The position numbers and the translations under genes were made by a program. 64,000 bases of DNA. Source: Gluconacetobacter diazotrophicus PA1 5 (GTDB taxonomy: Bacteria > Pseudomonadota > Alphaproteobacteria > Acetobacterales > Acetobacteraceae). This document shows positions 24,748 through 32,873 of this stretch, in pieces. The notes under the pieces were generated by a model that saw only the letters and a list, made by a program, of their open reading frames with translations, was not told where the DNA came from and ran no database searches. Location: the NCBI RefSeq assembly GCF_000021325.1, contig NC_011365.1, positions 2,756,001 to 2,820,000 of the forward strand, read 5' to 3'. Each line of letters opens with the position of its first letter. Position 1 is the stretch's first letter.

Positions 24748-26142
24748 ATGCTCGTCTGGGACTTCATGGGGATGAAGCGGGCCACGAGATCGGCCCTTCG
24801 ATCGGGGACGGGACGGGGACAGGTGCGGGGGCACACGCGGGATTTCAACGAGATCATGGCGCTGGCCGTTGCGGGCAGCGGCACCGGCATCTGGGACCGC
24901 GACGTCGTGACCGGCGAAATCCGCTATTCCGACGGCTGGGTCGAAATCCTGGGCTATCGCCCCGACGAGGTCAGCACACGGGTCGAGGAGAGCTACGACC
25001 GCGTGCATCCCGATGACCTGGCCTATGTCCAGGCGACGATGGACGCCCATTTCGAGGGCCGCACCGATTTCTACGAGGCCGAATACCGGCTGCGCTGCCG
25101 GGACGGCGGCTATAAATGGGTGCTCAGCCGTGGCCGCGTCGTCAGCCGCGATGCCCGGGGCAGGGCGCTGCGGATGGTGGGCACGACGACCGACATCAGC
25201 TCGATGCGTGCCCTGGCCGAGCGGCTGCAGCAGAGCATCGAGCTGATCACCAACCTGACCAACCAGGTTCCGGGCCTGGTGTTCCAGTGCCTGCGCGCGC
25301 CCGACGGCACGGCCCACATGCCCTATGCCAGCGCTAGGATCGACGAGATCTATGAACTGACGGCGGAACAGGTGGCGGTCAGCACCATCCCGGTCCATGA
25401 GCGTGTGCATCCCGACGACCTGGAGACCTATCGCGCGACGCTGGCCGCGGCTGCCGCGACGCTGACGCCCTGGCATTGCGTCTTTCGCGTGCTGCTGCCG
25501 GAGCAGGGCCTGCGCTGGCGGCAGATCGACGCCCATCCGACCGGCCTGCCCGACGGGGGCACGCTGTGGTACGGGCTGGTGGTGGACGTGACCGCGCGCA
25601 GGCGCATGGAACAGGAACTGCACGCCCTGGCGCGGGTCGATCACCTGACCGGCCTGCCGAACCGCCGCGCCTTCACCGAAGGAATGGAACAGGCCTGGCA
25701 GATGCTGCGCGGTGGCGTCAGCCGGGGGGGCGCGGTGCTGATGATCGACATCGACCGGTTCAAGACCATCAACGACCGGTACGGCCATGCGGCGGGTGAC
25801 GCGGTGCTGCGCCATGTCGCCACGGTGCTGATGGCCACGCTGCGCGCCACCGATTTTACCGGCCGCATGGGGGGCGAGGAATTCGCCGCCTGCCTGCCCG
25901 ATACCGGCCTGGACGAGGCCGGCCGCATCGCCGAGCGTCTGCGCCAGGCGATTGCGGGCACGCCGGTCCCCTTCGAAAGCCACAGCATCGCGCTGACGGT
26001 CAGTATCGGGATTTCGAAGATGCGCCTGGCCGACGCCGGCGGCGACGATGCGCTGTCGCGGGCCGACATGGCCCTGTATTCGGCCAAGGAAAACGGCCGC
26101 GACCGCGTGGCTTTCGCGACCCTGGAAGTCGAACGGGGATAG
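24748..26142 (+). CDS. Diguanylate cyclase with two PAS domains
   Basis: 464 residues. PAS 1 (about 35-150; GTGIWDRDVVTGEIRYSD and a PAC tail GGYKWVLSRGRV) and PAS 2 (about 165-285) precede a GGDEF domain. The active site is GGEEF (375-379), and the inhibitory RxxD site (RATD, five residues before it) is intact, so it should make cyclic di-GMP and be feedback-inhibited. There is no membrane span, so it is a cytoplasmic sensor. In acetic acid bacteria c-di-GMP controls cellulose synthesis and motility. A longer list of starts is possible (24748, 24766, 24772). Confidence 0.92.
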   Translation: MLVWDFMGMKRATRSALRSGTGRGQVRGHTRDFNEIMALAVAGSGTGIWDRDVVTGEIRYSDGWVEILGYRPDEVSTRVEESYDRVHPDDLAYVQATMDAHFEGRTDFYEAEYRLRCRDGGYKWVLSRGRVVSRDARGRALRMVGTTTDISSMRALAERLQQSIELITNLTNQVPGLVFQCLRAPDGTAHMPYASARIDEIYELTAEQVAVSTIPVHERVHPDDLETYRATLAAAAATLTPWHCVFRVLLPEQGLRWRQIDAHPTGLPDGGTLWYGLVVDVTARRRMEQELHALARVDHLTGLPNRRAFTEGMEQAWQMLRGGVSRGGAVLMIDIDRFKTINDRYGHAAGDAVLRHVATVLMATLRATDFTGRMGGEEFAACLPDTGLDEAGRIAERLRQAIAGTPVPFESHSIALTVSIGISKMRLADAGGDDALSRADMALYSAKENGRDRVAFATLEVERG

Positions 26143-26256
26143 GGTACGTTTTTTTCGTATCGGCGGTCTTTAACGGCGACGGAATCCGATTACATTCCCG
26201 TTCTGGCTTGAATATTTCCGAAAAAAGGAAAATTCCCAGATAAGGGGAGGCCGTTC

Positions 26257-26394
26257 ATGAGACAGGTTGTCCGCCCGCGCCGTCCGGGAAAATGGGCTCG
26301 TGGCGGAGCGACGCCGCTGCTGGATCAGATCGGCATCGTGCTGCTGATTCTGTTCTCCGCCGCCTGGCTGGTCGTGCTGCTGATCCTGGGTTGA
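26257..26394 (+). CDS. Small single-span membrane protein, 45 residues
   Basis: An ATG preceded by AGGGGAGG opens a 45-residue frame: a basic N-terminus (MRQVVRPRRPGKWARGG) followed by a single hydrophobic helix IGIVLLILFSAAWLVVLLIL and a final Gly. The basic side would stay in the cytoplasm. Such tiny proteins often regulate larger membrane complexes. The ribosome site and charge layout support it. No family recognised. Confidence 0.65.
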   Translation: MRQVVRPRRPGKWARGGATPLLDQIGIVLLILFSAAWLVVLLILG

Positions 26395-26570
26395 TCAGGT
26401 GTGCAGGGGTGGCAGGCGTTGAAGCGCCCGGGCTGTGAATGATTCGGCCCGGGTGGGCGACACAAAGCTGTTACAAAATCAAGTGCGATTCCTCTCCGTC
26501 CGTTTCTTTTATGGCAACTGGCGGAAAACCGCCATTTCCCGGCCGGATCGGGCCGAAGGGTCGCCCGGCC

Positions 26571-26617
26571 TTATCCACAGATTCCGGGGGTACCTGTCTG
26601 GGTAACTCTGTGGATAG
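26571..26617. promoter_or_regulatory. Inverted pair of DnaA-box-like sites / stem-loop
   Basis: TTATCCACA at 26571-26579 is a perfect DnaA box; TGTGGATAG at 26609-26617 is an inverted box with one mismatch. Together they form a perfect 10-bp inverted repeat TATCCACAGA / TCTGTGGATA over 25 bases. It lies just beyond the stop of the minus-strand GNAT gene, in a 258-bp gene-free gap. Confidence 0.55.
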
Positions 26618-26652
26618 TTTCCGGCGCGGCTTGCGGCAGCACCGCCGCCGTC

Positions 26653-27174
26653 TCATTTCCCGGTTTGTTCCGGCAGGTCGTCCAGCGGGCGGTACATGAT
26701 GTGGCAATCCACCCGCCCCAGCGTGGCGTGGCGATAGGCGCCCGGCACGGTGCCCACGATGATGAAGCCGTGTTTCCGCCATAGCCGCACCGCTACATGG
26801 TTGCTGGCCACCACCGCGTTGAACTGCATGGCGGCGAAGCCCATCCGGCGCGCCGCGGCCAGCGAATGCGCGCACAGCGCCCCCGCGACCCCCTGGCCCC
26901 GTGCCTCGGGGGCCACGATATAGCCGGCATTGCACACATGGTCGCCCGGCCCGCCGGCGTTGGGCTTGATGTAATAGCTGCCCAGGATGACCCCGTCGCG
27001 TTCCGCGACATAGGTGGCGCGCGGCAGCGCCGCCCACAGGCGCCAGCCTTCCGCGCGGTCCATCTCCGGGTCCCAGGCATAGGTTTCGCGCGCCTGCACC
27101 ACGCCGCGCAGGATGGGCCAGACCGCATCGAAATCGGACGCGGTCATCAGCCGGATCTGGTGGGGCACGGGCAT
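26653..27174 (-). CDS. GNAT family N-acetyltransferase
   Basis: 173 residues. The acetyl-CoA pyrophosphate loop is in IVAPEARGQGVAGALCAHSL (about 87-106); N-terminal IRLMTASDFDAVWPILRGVV and the following YVAERDGVILGSYYIKPN strand are typical of the family, and VASNHVAVRLWRKHGFIIVG is the C-terminal conserved part. Substrate unknown, possibly a small amine or an antibiotic. It is transcribed away from the iron locus beginning at 27355. Confidence 0.9.
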   Translation of the reverse strand: MPVPHQIRLMTASDFDAVWPILRGVVQARETYAWDPEMDRAEGWRLWAALPRATYVAERDGVILGSYYIKPNAGGPGDHVCNAGYIVAPEARGQGVAGALCAHSLAAARRMGFAAMQFNAVVASNHVAVRLWRKHGFIIVGTVPGAYRHATLGRVDCHIMYRPLDDLPEQTGK

Positions 27175-27279
27175 TCTCGGTTCCTTGGTCGGTGGGCCGG
27201 CCCGATGGGCGGCGGCGAGTCGTATGCCGCAGGATAAGGCGGATCGGCTGCCGGCCGCATGGCTCCAGACATATTTTGA

Positions 27280-27328
27280 TGCAAATCAATTGCAATTCGG
27301 ATTGGAATCGCTATTGATAATAAATCGC
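27280..27328 (+). promoter_or_regulatory. Fur-type operator region of the EfeB locus
   Basis: TGCAAATCAATTGCA (27280-27294) is one base from the alphaproteobacterial Fur/Mur palindrome TGCAAATNATTTGCA. GCTATTGATAATAAATCGC (27310-27328) matches 13 of 19 positions of the classical Fur box. Both lie within 75 bases of the porin start. Confidence 0.65.
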
Positions 27329-27354
27329 ATCAACGGTTTCCCACAAGGAATGTC

Positions 27355-28863
27355 ATGTCGCAGCGGCCGGCCCCCCTGCTTCCCACTGCGTCACGTCGTG
27401 CCCGGGTTCCCTGGCCGGCGCGTGCGATCGTCGCGGCGGGCTGCCTGGCGCTGGGCGCCTTTTCGGTCACGCGGGCGCATGCCGTCCCGCCGACGATCAA
27501 TCTGGGCAACGCGGCCGAGGCCGAGGATGATGCGTCGTCGGGCGTCTTCGGCTTTCTGTCCAACTGGCGCCGCTCGGCGAATTTCCTGGGTAACATGTGG
27601 GGACTGCGCCCCGAACTGGGCAAATACGGCGCCGTCCTGGCCGTGCAGGAAACGTCGGAGGTCTTCGGCAACGCCACGGGCGGCAACCGTCGCGGGGTCG
27701 ATTATGACGGCCTGACCCAAGCCGTGCTGCAGATCAACACCCAGCGTGCCTTCGGCTGGTACGGCGGCACGTTCAACGTCAGCATGGAACAGATCCACGG
27801 CCGCAGCCTCAGCCAGGACAATCTGCAGGCGCTCCAGACCATCAGCGGCATCGAGGCCGACCGGTCCACGCGGCTGTGGGAATTGTGGTTCGACCAGAAA
27901 TTCCTCGACCAGCAGCAGCTCGACATCAAGATCGGCCAGCAGAGCCTCGACCAGGAATACATGATCAGCAGCAACGCGCTGATCTTCGCCAACACCATGT
28001 TCGGATGGCCGATGGTGCCGTCGGCCGACCTGCCGGGCGGCGGTCCGGCCTATCCGCTTTCGGCGCTGGGTGTGCGCGGGAAATACTGGCTGGCGACCCC
28101 GCTCTATGTGCTGGGCGGGGTCTATAGCGGTAGCCCCACCCGCGCGCTGTCGGGCGATCCGCAGCAGACGAACGCGTCCGGCACCAGTTTCCCGCTCGAT
28201 CGCGGTGTCATGGCGATCGCGGAAATCCAGTATGTCTATCCCGCGCTGGGCGCCATGGTCTCGCCGGATGACGAGCAGCCGCTGTCGCATGTCTATCGCC
28301 TGGGCGGGTGGTACGATTCCGAACCGTTCGCCGACCAGTATTACGACAATACCGGAACGCCCCTCGCATCGCCGGCCAGCAACGGTACGCCTGTGAATCA
28401 TCGCGGTGCCTTCAGCTTCTATGCGGTGATGGACCAGATGCTATGGCGCAGCCATGTGGACCCCAACCGCACGATCAACATGTTCGGCCGCGCCATGGGC
28501 ACGCCGCAGGCCGATCGCGTGCCGGTCGATTTCAGCCTGAACTACGGCGTGACGATGAAGGACCCGTTTCCTTATCGAACCGACGACACGTTCGGGCTCG
28601 CCATGGGCTACACCCATGTCAGCAGCGCGCTGGCGCGCTATGACCGTGCGGTCCACCAGTATACGGGCGTCTATTCCCCGCCGCAGGGCGGCGAGACCTA
28701 TGTCGAGGCGACATACCAGTACCAGTTCACCGGGTGGATGCAGTGGCAGCCGGATTTCCAATACATCTTCAATCCTGGCGGCGGCATCCCGAATCCTTCC
28801 CATCCCGACCACCATATCCATAACGAGCTGGTGCTCGGCTTTCGCACCAACATTGCGCTTTGA
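27355..28863 (+). CDS. OprB-family outer-membrane porin
   Basis: 502 residues with a signal peptide (about 1-43, ending THAHA-like RAHA) and AAGGAA before the ATG. The mature protein is a beta-barrel of OprB/carbohydrate porin type: LEL-WFDQKFLDQQQLDIKIGQ (a strongly conserved strand), FGWPMVPSADLPGGGPAYP and the C-terminal ELVLGFRTNIAL. Although the family is named for sugar uptake, this gene heads a Fur-boxed operon with a beta-propeller and EfeB, and acetic acid bacteria have many OprB paralogues, so it may pass an iron-related ligand. That assignment is inference. Confidence 0.85.
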   Translation: MSQRPAPLLPTASRRARVPWPARAIVAAGCLALGAFSVTRAHAVPPTINLGNAAEAEDDASSGVFGFLSNWRRSANFLGNMWGLRPELGKYGAVLAVQETSEVFGNATGGNRRGVDYDGLTQAVLQINTQRAFGWYGGTFNVSMEQIHGRSLSQDNLQALQTISGIEADRSTRLWELWFDQKFLDQQQLDIKIGQQSLDQEYMISSNALIFANTMFGWPMVPSADLPGGGPAYPLSALGVRGKYWLATPLYVLGGVYSGSPTRALSGDPQQTNASGTSFPLDRGVMAIAEIQYVYPALGAMVSPDDEQPLSHVYRLGGWYDSEPFADQYYDNTGTPLASPASNGTPVNHRGAFSFYAVMDQMLWRSHVDPNRTINMFGRAMGTPQADRVPVDFSLNYGVTMKDPFPYRTDDTFGLAMGYTHVSSALARYDRAVHQYTGVYSPPQGGETYVEATYQYQFTGWMQWQPDFQYIFNPGGGIPNPSHPDHHIHNELVLGFRTNIAL

Positions 28864-28872
28864 GTTTTGATC

Positions 28873-30030
28873 ATGCAGCCATTCATCACACGCTTTCTCA
28901 TGGGCGCGGCGTTCCTTGCCGCGCTGGCGCCGGCCGCGGCCCATGCCGGGCCGAAGGGGTTCCTGGAATCCCTTCATCGCCACACGATGCTGGCCTCGAC
29001 CAGCCCCGGTAATGGCGATCTGAATCCCTACGCGGTCGTCGTGGTGCCGCAGGACATGGGGGTGCTGCACAAGGATGATGTGCTGGTCACCAATTTCAAC
29101 AACATCAGCAACCTTCAGGGGACCGGGTCGACCATCGTCGTCTACTCCCCCGCCACGGGCAACGTGACGCAGTTCGCCAGCCTGCCGCCGCATCTGGCCG
29201 CCTGCCCCGGCGGCGTGGGGCTGACCACCGCGCTGACGGTGCTGAAATCGGGTTGGGTGATCGTCGGCAGCGCGCCCAGCAAGGACGGGTCCACCCTGAC
29301 CAAGGGCGACGGCTGCCTGGCGGTGCTGGATGCGAACGGTCATCTGGCCGCGACCTGGAAGGGCCCGCTGATCAACGCGCCCTGGGGCGATATCGCCGCC
29401 ATCGATCGCGGCGACACGGCCACGCTGTTCATCTCGATGTCGGGCTACGACCTGCCCGGGCCGAACGTCCTGGACCCGGCCACGCATTATCCGCCGATCC
29501 TGCACAAGGCCACGGTCCTGCGGCTGGATCTGCGCATCCCGCAGGGCCAGGCACCGGTCCTGGACAAACAGACCGTCGTCGCCAGCGGCTTTTCCGCCCG
29601 GGCGGATCGCGACAATTTCCTGTTCGGCCCGACGGGGCTGGCGCTGGATACGGACGGCACGCTCTATGTCACCGATGGGTATGACGACGAGGTCACGGCC
29701 ATCGACAACGCCGTGACCCGCACCGACCCCGTCACCCGCACCGACGACGCGGTAGGCCGCGTCATCACCAAGGGCGGACTGCTGAACTGGCCCCTGGCCA
29801 TGATGTGGGTGCCGGGCCACCATCTGCTGGTGTCCAACGGGCGCAACGGCCAGGTCGTGGAGATCGATCCGGTGGCGAAGAAGCAGATCTACGCCCAGTG
29901 GATCGACAGCGACCAGGCCCAGCAGCCCCCGGGCAACGGCGACCTGTTCGGCCTGGCAATGACCCCCGACGGCAAGAGCTTCTATTATGTCGAGGACGAC
30001 ATGAATACGCTGAATCTTAGCAGGCCATGA
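28873..30030 (+). CDS. Periplasmic NHL/beta-propeller protein
   Basis: 385 residues with a signal peptide ending AHA. Repeating blades are visible: VLVTNFNNISNLQGTGSTIV, FGPTGLALDTDGTLYVTDGY and HLLVSNGRNGQVVEID, the NHL/lactonase-type pattern of a periplasmic propeller. No catalytic residues are evident. The last codons overlap the EfeB start region (ATGA at 30027). Lying between an OprB porin and EfeB it may be a periplasmic carrier or scaffold for that system (inference). Confidence 0.8.
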   Translation: MQPFITRFLMGAAFLAALAPAAAHAGPKGFLESLHRHTMLASTSPGNGDLNPYAVVVVPQDMGVLHKDDVLVTNFNNISNLQGTGSTIVVYSPATGNVTQFASLPPHLAACPGGVGLTTALTVLKSGWVIVGSAPSKDGSTLTKGDGCLAVLDANGHLAATWKGPLINAPWGDIAAIDRGDTATLFISMSGYDLPGPNVLDPATHYPPILHKATVLRLDLRIPQGQAPVLDKQTVVASGFSARADRDNFLFGPTGLALDTDGTLYVTDGYDDEVTAIDNAVTRTDPVTRTDDAVGRVITKGGLLNWPLAMMWVPGHHLLVSNGRNGQVVEIDPVAKKQIYAQWIDSDQAQQPPGNGDLFGLAMTPDGKSFYYVEDDMNTLNLSRP

Positions 30031-30044
30031 GGGGGCGGGACGAC

Positions 30045-31250
30045 ATGAACCCGTATTTCAGCCGCCGCGCTTTCCTGGAGGGCGCGCTTGGCGTGGCTGG
30101 CCTGAATGCCGTGGCCGGCCCGGCCCGGGCGGTTCGTCCGGTTTCGGCGCCCGTCCTGCACCAGCCGGGCATTACCACGCCGCAGCAATCGAGCATCTAT
30201 TTCATGACGTTCGACATCACCGCCGAAAAGCGTGCGGACGTCGCCGCCCTGATGCGCCGCTGGACGCAGGCGGCGGACGCCATGATGGCGGGCCACGCCA
30301 TTCCCGACTTCGTCGATTCCGGCGAGGCCGAGGGCCTGTCCCCGAAGGGCCTGACCCTGACATTCGGCTTCGGCCCCGGCCTGTTCACGCAGGATGGCAG
30401 GGACCGGTTCGGCCTGGCATCCCGCCGGCCTGCGGCGCTGGCCGACCTGCCGCGTTTCACGGGCGACCAGCTTGTGCCCGCGCGGACCGGGGGCGACCTG
30501 TCCATCCAGAGCTGCGCCAACGACCCGCAGACCGCCCTGCATGCGGCGCGGGTTCTGGCGCGCCTGGCCTATGGCATGGCCGAGCCCCGCTGGGCCCAGG
30601 CGGGTTTTCTGCCCGACTTCGGCAGGCACACGACGCCGCGCAACCTGATGGGGTTCAAGGACGGGACGATGAATCCCGATACGACCAGTTCCCGGGCCAC
30701 GGACCGCTTCGTCTGGGCCGCGCCGGACGACGTCGCATGGATGCAGGGCGGCAGCTACCAGGTGGCCCGCATCATCCGCATCGCGCTGGAACACTGGGAC
30801 CGCATGAAGGTGGGATTCCAGGAGGAAACGATGGGCCGCATGAAGGAAAGCGGCGCCCCGATCGGCGGTCATCGCGAATCGGACCCGCTGGACCTGAAGG
30901 CCCAGGACCATGACGGCAACCCTGTGATTGCCGAGAATGCCCATGCGCGCCTGGCGGCGCCTTCGGAGAATGGCGGCGCGCAGATCCTGCGCCGGGCCTA
31001 TTCCTACGATAACGGGCTGAGCTTCACCGCCGAGCGCTGGCCGCCCTGGCATCAGGGGAACGAGCTCGACGCAGGACTTCTGTTCCTGTGCTACCAGCAG
31101 GACCCGCGTACCGGATTCACGAAAATCTTCGATCGCATGGCGAAGTTCGATATGATGAACCAGTTCACGACTCATATCGGAAGCGGCCTGTTCGCCTGCC
31201 CGGGCCGCAAGCCCGGAACCTGTATCGGCGCGGCGCTGCTGGACGCGTAG
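30045..31250 (+). CDS. efeB: EfeB-type deferrochelatase/DyP peroxidase, Tat-exported
   Basis: 401 residues from the ATG at 30045, placed nine bases after GAGGGGG; an upstream ATG at 30027 overlaps the previous stop. The Tat signal is SRRAFLEGALGVAG. DyP features are the GxxDG motif GFKDGTMNP, the heme His in ENAHARLAAP and the C-terminal LFLCYQQDPRTGF and GLFACPG. EfeB removes or oxidises iron delivered to the EfeUOB importer or takes iron out of heme. EfeU and EfeO are not next to it. A small lipoprotein follows 32 bases later. Confidence 0.92.
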   Translation: MNPYFSRRAFLEGALGVAGLNAVAGPARAVRPVSAPVLHQPGITTPQQSSIYFMTFDITAEKRADVAALMRRWTQAADAMMAGHAIPDFVDSGEAEGLSPKGLTLTFGFGPGLFTQDGRDRFGLASRRPAALADLPRFTGDQLVPARTGGDLSIQSCANDPQTALHAARVLARLAYGMAEPRWAQAGFLPDFGRHTTPRNLMGFKDGTMNPDTTSSRATDRFVWAAPDDVAWMQGGSYQVARIIRIALEHWDRMKVGFQEETMGRMKESGAPIGGHRESDPLDLKAQDHDGNPVIAENAHARLAAPSENGGAQILRRAYSYDNGLSFTAERWPPWHQGNELDAGLLFLCYQQDPRTGFTKIFDRMAKFDMMNQFTTHIGSGLFACPGRKPGTCIGAALLDA

Positions 31251-31282
31251 CAATGGCGCCGGCCGGCTCGGAGTACGCGGCG

Positions 31283-31453
31283 ATGCGACGATCCTGCCTT
31301 GTCTGCCTTGTCCTGATCGCAGTGCTGGCCGGCTGTGCGTCGCACCCCTCGCCTCCGCCGGCGGCGCGAGGTCGCGACGCGTTCCATCAGTTCGACCCGC
31401 CCGCGCCCGGTGTCGCCAACAGGCCGGCGATCGGGCTGGGCGGGGCGTATTGA
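31283..31453 (+). CDS. Small lipoprotein, 56 residues
   Basis: Short signal MRRSCLVCLVLIAVLAGC with lipobox LAGC (Cys18), then about 38 residues rich in Pro and Ala. Predicted to be outer-membrane-anchored. It follows EfeB closely on the same strand and may belong to the same Fur-controlled transcript. Too short for family assignment. Confidence 0.65.
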   Translation: MRRSCLVCLVLIAVLAGCASHPSPPPAARGRDAFHQFDPPAPGVANRPAIGLGGAY

Positions 31454-31465
31454 ACAGGGACGCTC

Positions 31466-32002
31466 TTAATATTCCGGCTTCTCGCCCTTGACCGGGACCG
31501 AGGTCGGCGTGCCGGGCACGCCGGCATAGGTGATCAGCAGCACGGTCCGCGTATCGCCGGACACGCCGTGATGGACGTCGTTGACCGTTTCGGCGAAGCA
31601 TTCGCCGGTATGGAAGGTCCGGGACTTGCCGGTTTCGCGGTCGGTGATGGTCAATTGCCCTTCCAGCACGTATCCGGCGTTCGGCACCGGGTGGGTGTGC
31701 CACGGCAGGGCGGTGTGCGGCGGGATGGTCAGGCGGATGATCGTCAGTTGCGGCGTGCCGGCGGGATAGTGGTCATAGGGCGTGCCGTTCCAGGCCCGGT
31801 CGGCCTGCAGCAGGATGTCCCGATGGCCGGTGGCCACCGTCGGAGCCGGCGCCGCCCGAGCCGCCGTCTGGGCCGCCGTCTGGGCCGCCGTCTGGGCCGC
31901 CGCCGTTCGCGGCGCGACCATCGGGGCCGCCGCCAGGCAGGCGGCAACCAGGGGAACGGCCGCCCGGGCCAGTCGCGCGGAAATGCTGTATCGTGCTGTC
32001 AT
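31466..32002 (-). CDS. Secreted cupin-domain protein
   Basis: 178 residues from the ATG at 32002, with AAGGAG eight bases upstream; a further ATG at 32029 lacks this site. Signal peptide followed by a short run of AAQT repeats (12-bp tandem, about 31860-31900). The cupin motif 1 is LPWHTHPVPNAGYVLEGQL with both histidines and the glutamate (HxH...E), and the second motif is FAETVNDVHHGVSGD. So a metal-binding beta-barrel, periplasmic. Divergent from arsR; there is no direct evidence linking it to arsenic. Confidence 0.82.
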   Translation of the reverse strand: MTARYSISARLARAAVPLVAACLAAAPMVAPRTAAAQTAAQTAAQTAARAAPAPTVATGHRDILLQADRAWNGTPYDHYPAGTPQLTIIRLTIPPHTALPWHTHPVPNAGYVLEGQLTITDRETGKSRTFHTGECFAETVNDVHHGVSGDTRTVLLITYAGVPGTPTSVPVKGEKPEY

Positions 32003-32083
32003 GCCGTGCTTTCTCCTTCGCGGCGGCATGATGCCCGATACGGCCCGGGCTCCGTATCACAATTCGGTCATGCGCCTTGACCG

Positions 32084-32119
32084 ATTTCCATATATCGTCT
32101 TACGTCGATATATGGAAAT
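32084..32119. promoter_or_regulatory. arsR operator: 14-bp inverted repeat overlapping the start
   Basis: A perfect repeat ATTTCCATATATCG / CGATATATGGAAAT with an 8-base spacer. The arsR ATG (32112) lies in the right arm, so a bound repressor would block transcription start or the leader, the usual ArsR autoregulation. Confidence 0.8.
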
Positions 32120-32504
32120 TGGATCACCCTGCCAGGACCCGGTGGACCCGTCGGATCGGGAACTCGCGGGCGCGCTGGACGTTCTGGCGGCCCTGGCGCA
32201 GCCCAGCCGCCTGGCCGCGTTCCGGCTGCTGGTGCGCCACGAGCCCGAGGGGCTGCCGGCCGGCGGAATCGCCCATCGGCTGGGGGTGCCGCAGAACACG
32301 CTGTCGACGCATCTGGCGATCCTGGCGCGATCCGGCCTGGTCCGCGCGACACGGCGCAGCCGGTCCATCATCTACCGGGCCGACCTTTCGGTGCTGCGGG
32401 GCCTGGTCCTCTTCCTGGTCAGGGATTGCTGCGGCGGGGCGCCGGATGTGTGTGCGCCGCTGCTGGCCGACCTGGCCGCCTGCCGTCCGGCTTCGGAGAC
32501 CTGA
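32112..32504 (+). CDS. arsR: ArsR family arsenic-responsive repressor
   Basis: 130 residues. A winged helix-turn-helix is centred on GIAHRLGVPQNTLSTHLAIL with the beta-wing RATRRSRSIIYRADL. The C-terminus contains RDCCGGAPDVC: three cysteines placed beyond the DNA-binding domain, as in As(III)-sensing ArsR proteins with a C-terminal site rather than the alpha3 CxC site. In-frame starts lie upstream (e.g. near 32070) but the ATG at 32112 fits the operator. First gene of arsR-arsC-arsB. Confidence 0.93.
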   Translation: MEIGSPCQDPVDPSDRELAGALDVLAALAQPSRLAAFRLLVRHEPEGLPAGGIAHRLGVPQNTLSTHLAILARSGLVRATRRSRSIIYRADLSVLRGLVLFLVRDCCGGAPDVCAPLLADLAACRPASET

Positions 32505-32507
32505 TCC

Positions 32508-32873
32508 ATGTGCGTAACCATCTACCATAACCCGGCCTGCGGCACGTCGCGGACCGTGCTGGGCCTGATCCGCGATGCGGGCATCGCGCCCACCATCATC
32601 GAATATCTGAAGACGCCGCCATCGCGTGACGAACTGGCCGGGCTGATCGCGCGCATGGGGGTGCCGGTGCGCGACGTGCTGCGCCGCCGGGGAACGCCCC
32701 ATGACGAACTGGGGCTGGATGACGCGGGGCTGAGCGACGACCGGCTGCTCGACGCCATAATGGCGCATCCGATCCTGATCAACCGGCCGATCGTCGTGAC
32801 GCCGCTGGGGGTCAGGCTGTGCCGCCCGGCCGAGCGCGTCCTGGACATCCTGCCGCCGCGCCAGGGCGCGTGA
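32508..32873 (+). CDS. arsC: Arsenate reductase, glutaredoxin-coupled ArsC type
   Basis: 121 residues. Catalytic Cys11 is in [28 protein letters not shown] and [17 protein letters not shown] are the conserved remaining motifs, the latter with the anion-binding arginine. Reduces As(V) to As(III) using glutathione/glutaredoxin, feeding the ArsB exporter. Begins three bases after arsR and ends overlapping arsB (TGATG). Confidence 0.95.
   Translation: MCVTIYHNPACGTSRTVLGLIRDAGIAPTIIEYLKTPPSRDELAGLIARMGVPVRDVLRRRGTPHDELGLDDAGLSDDRLLDAIMAHPILINRPIVVTPLGVRLCRPAERVLDILPPRQGA

Noticed and set aside
26571-26617. Chromosomal origin of replication
   Set aside because: Only two DnaA-like sites and no AT-rich unwinding region or origin-linked genes nearby.
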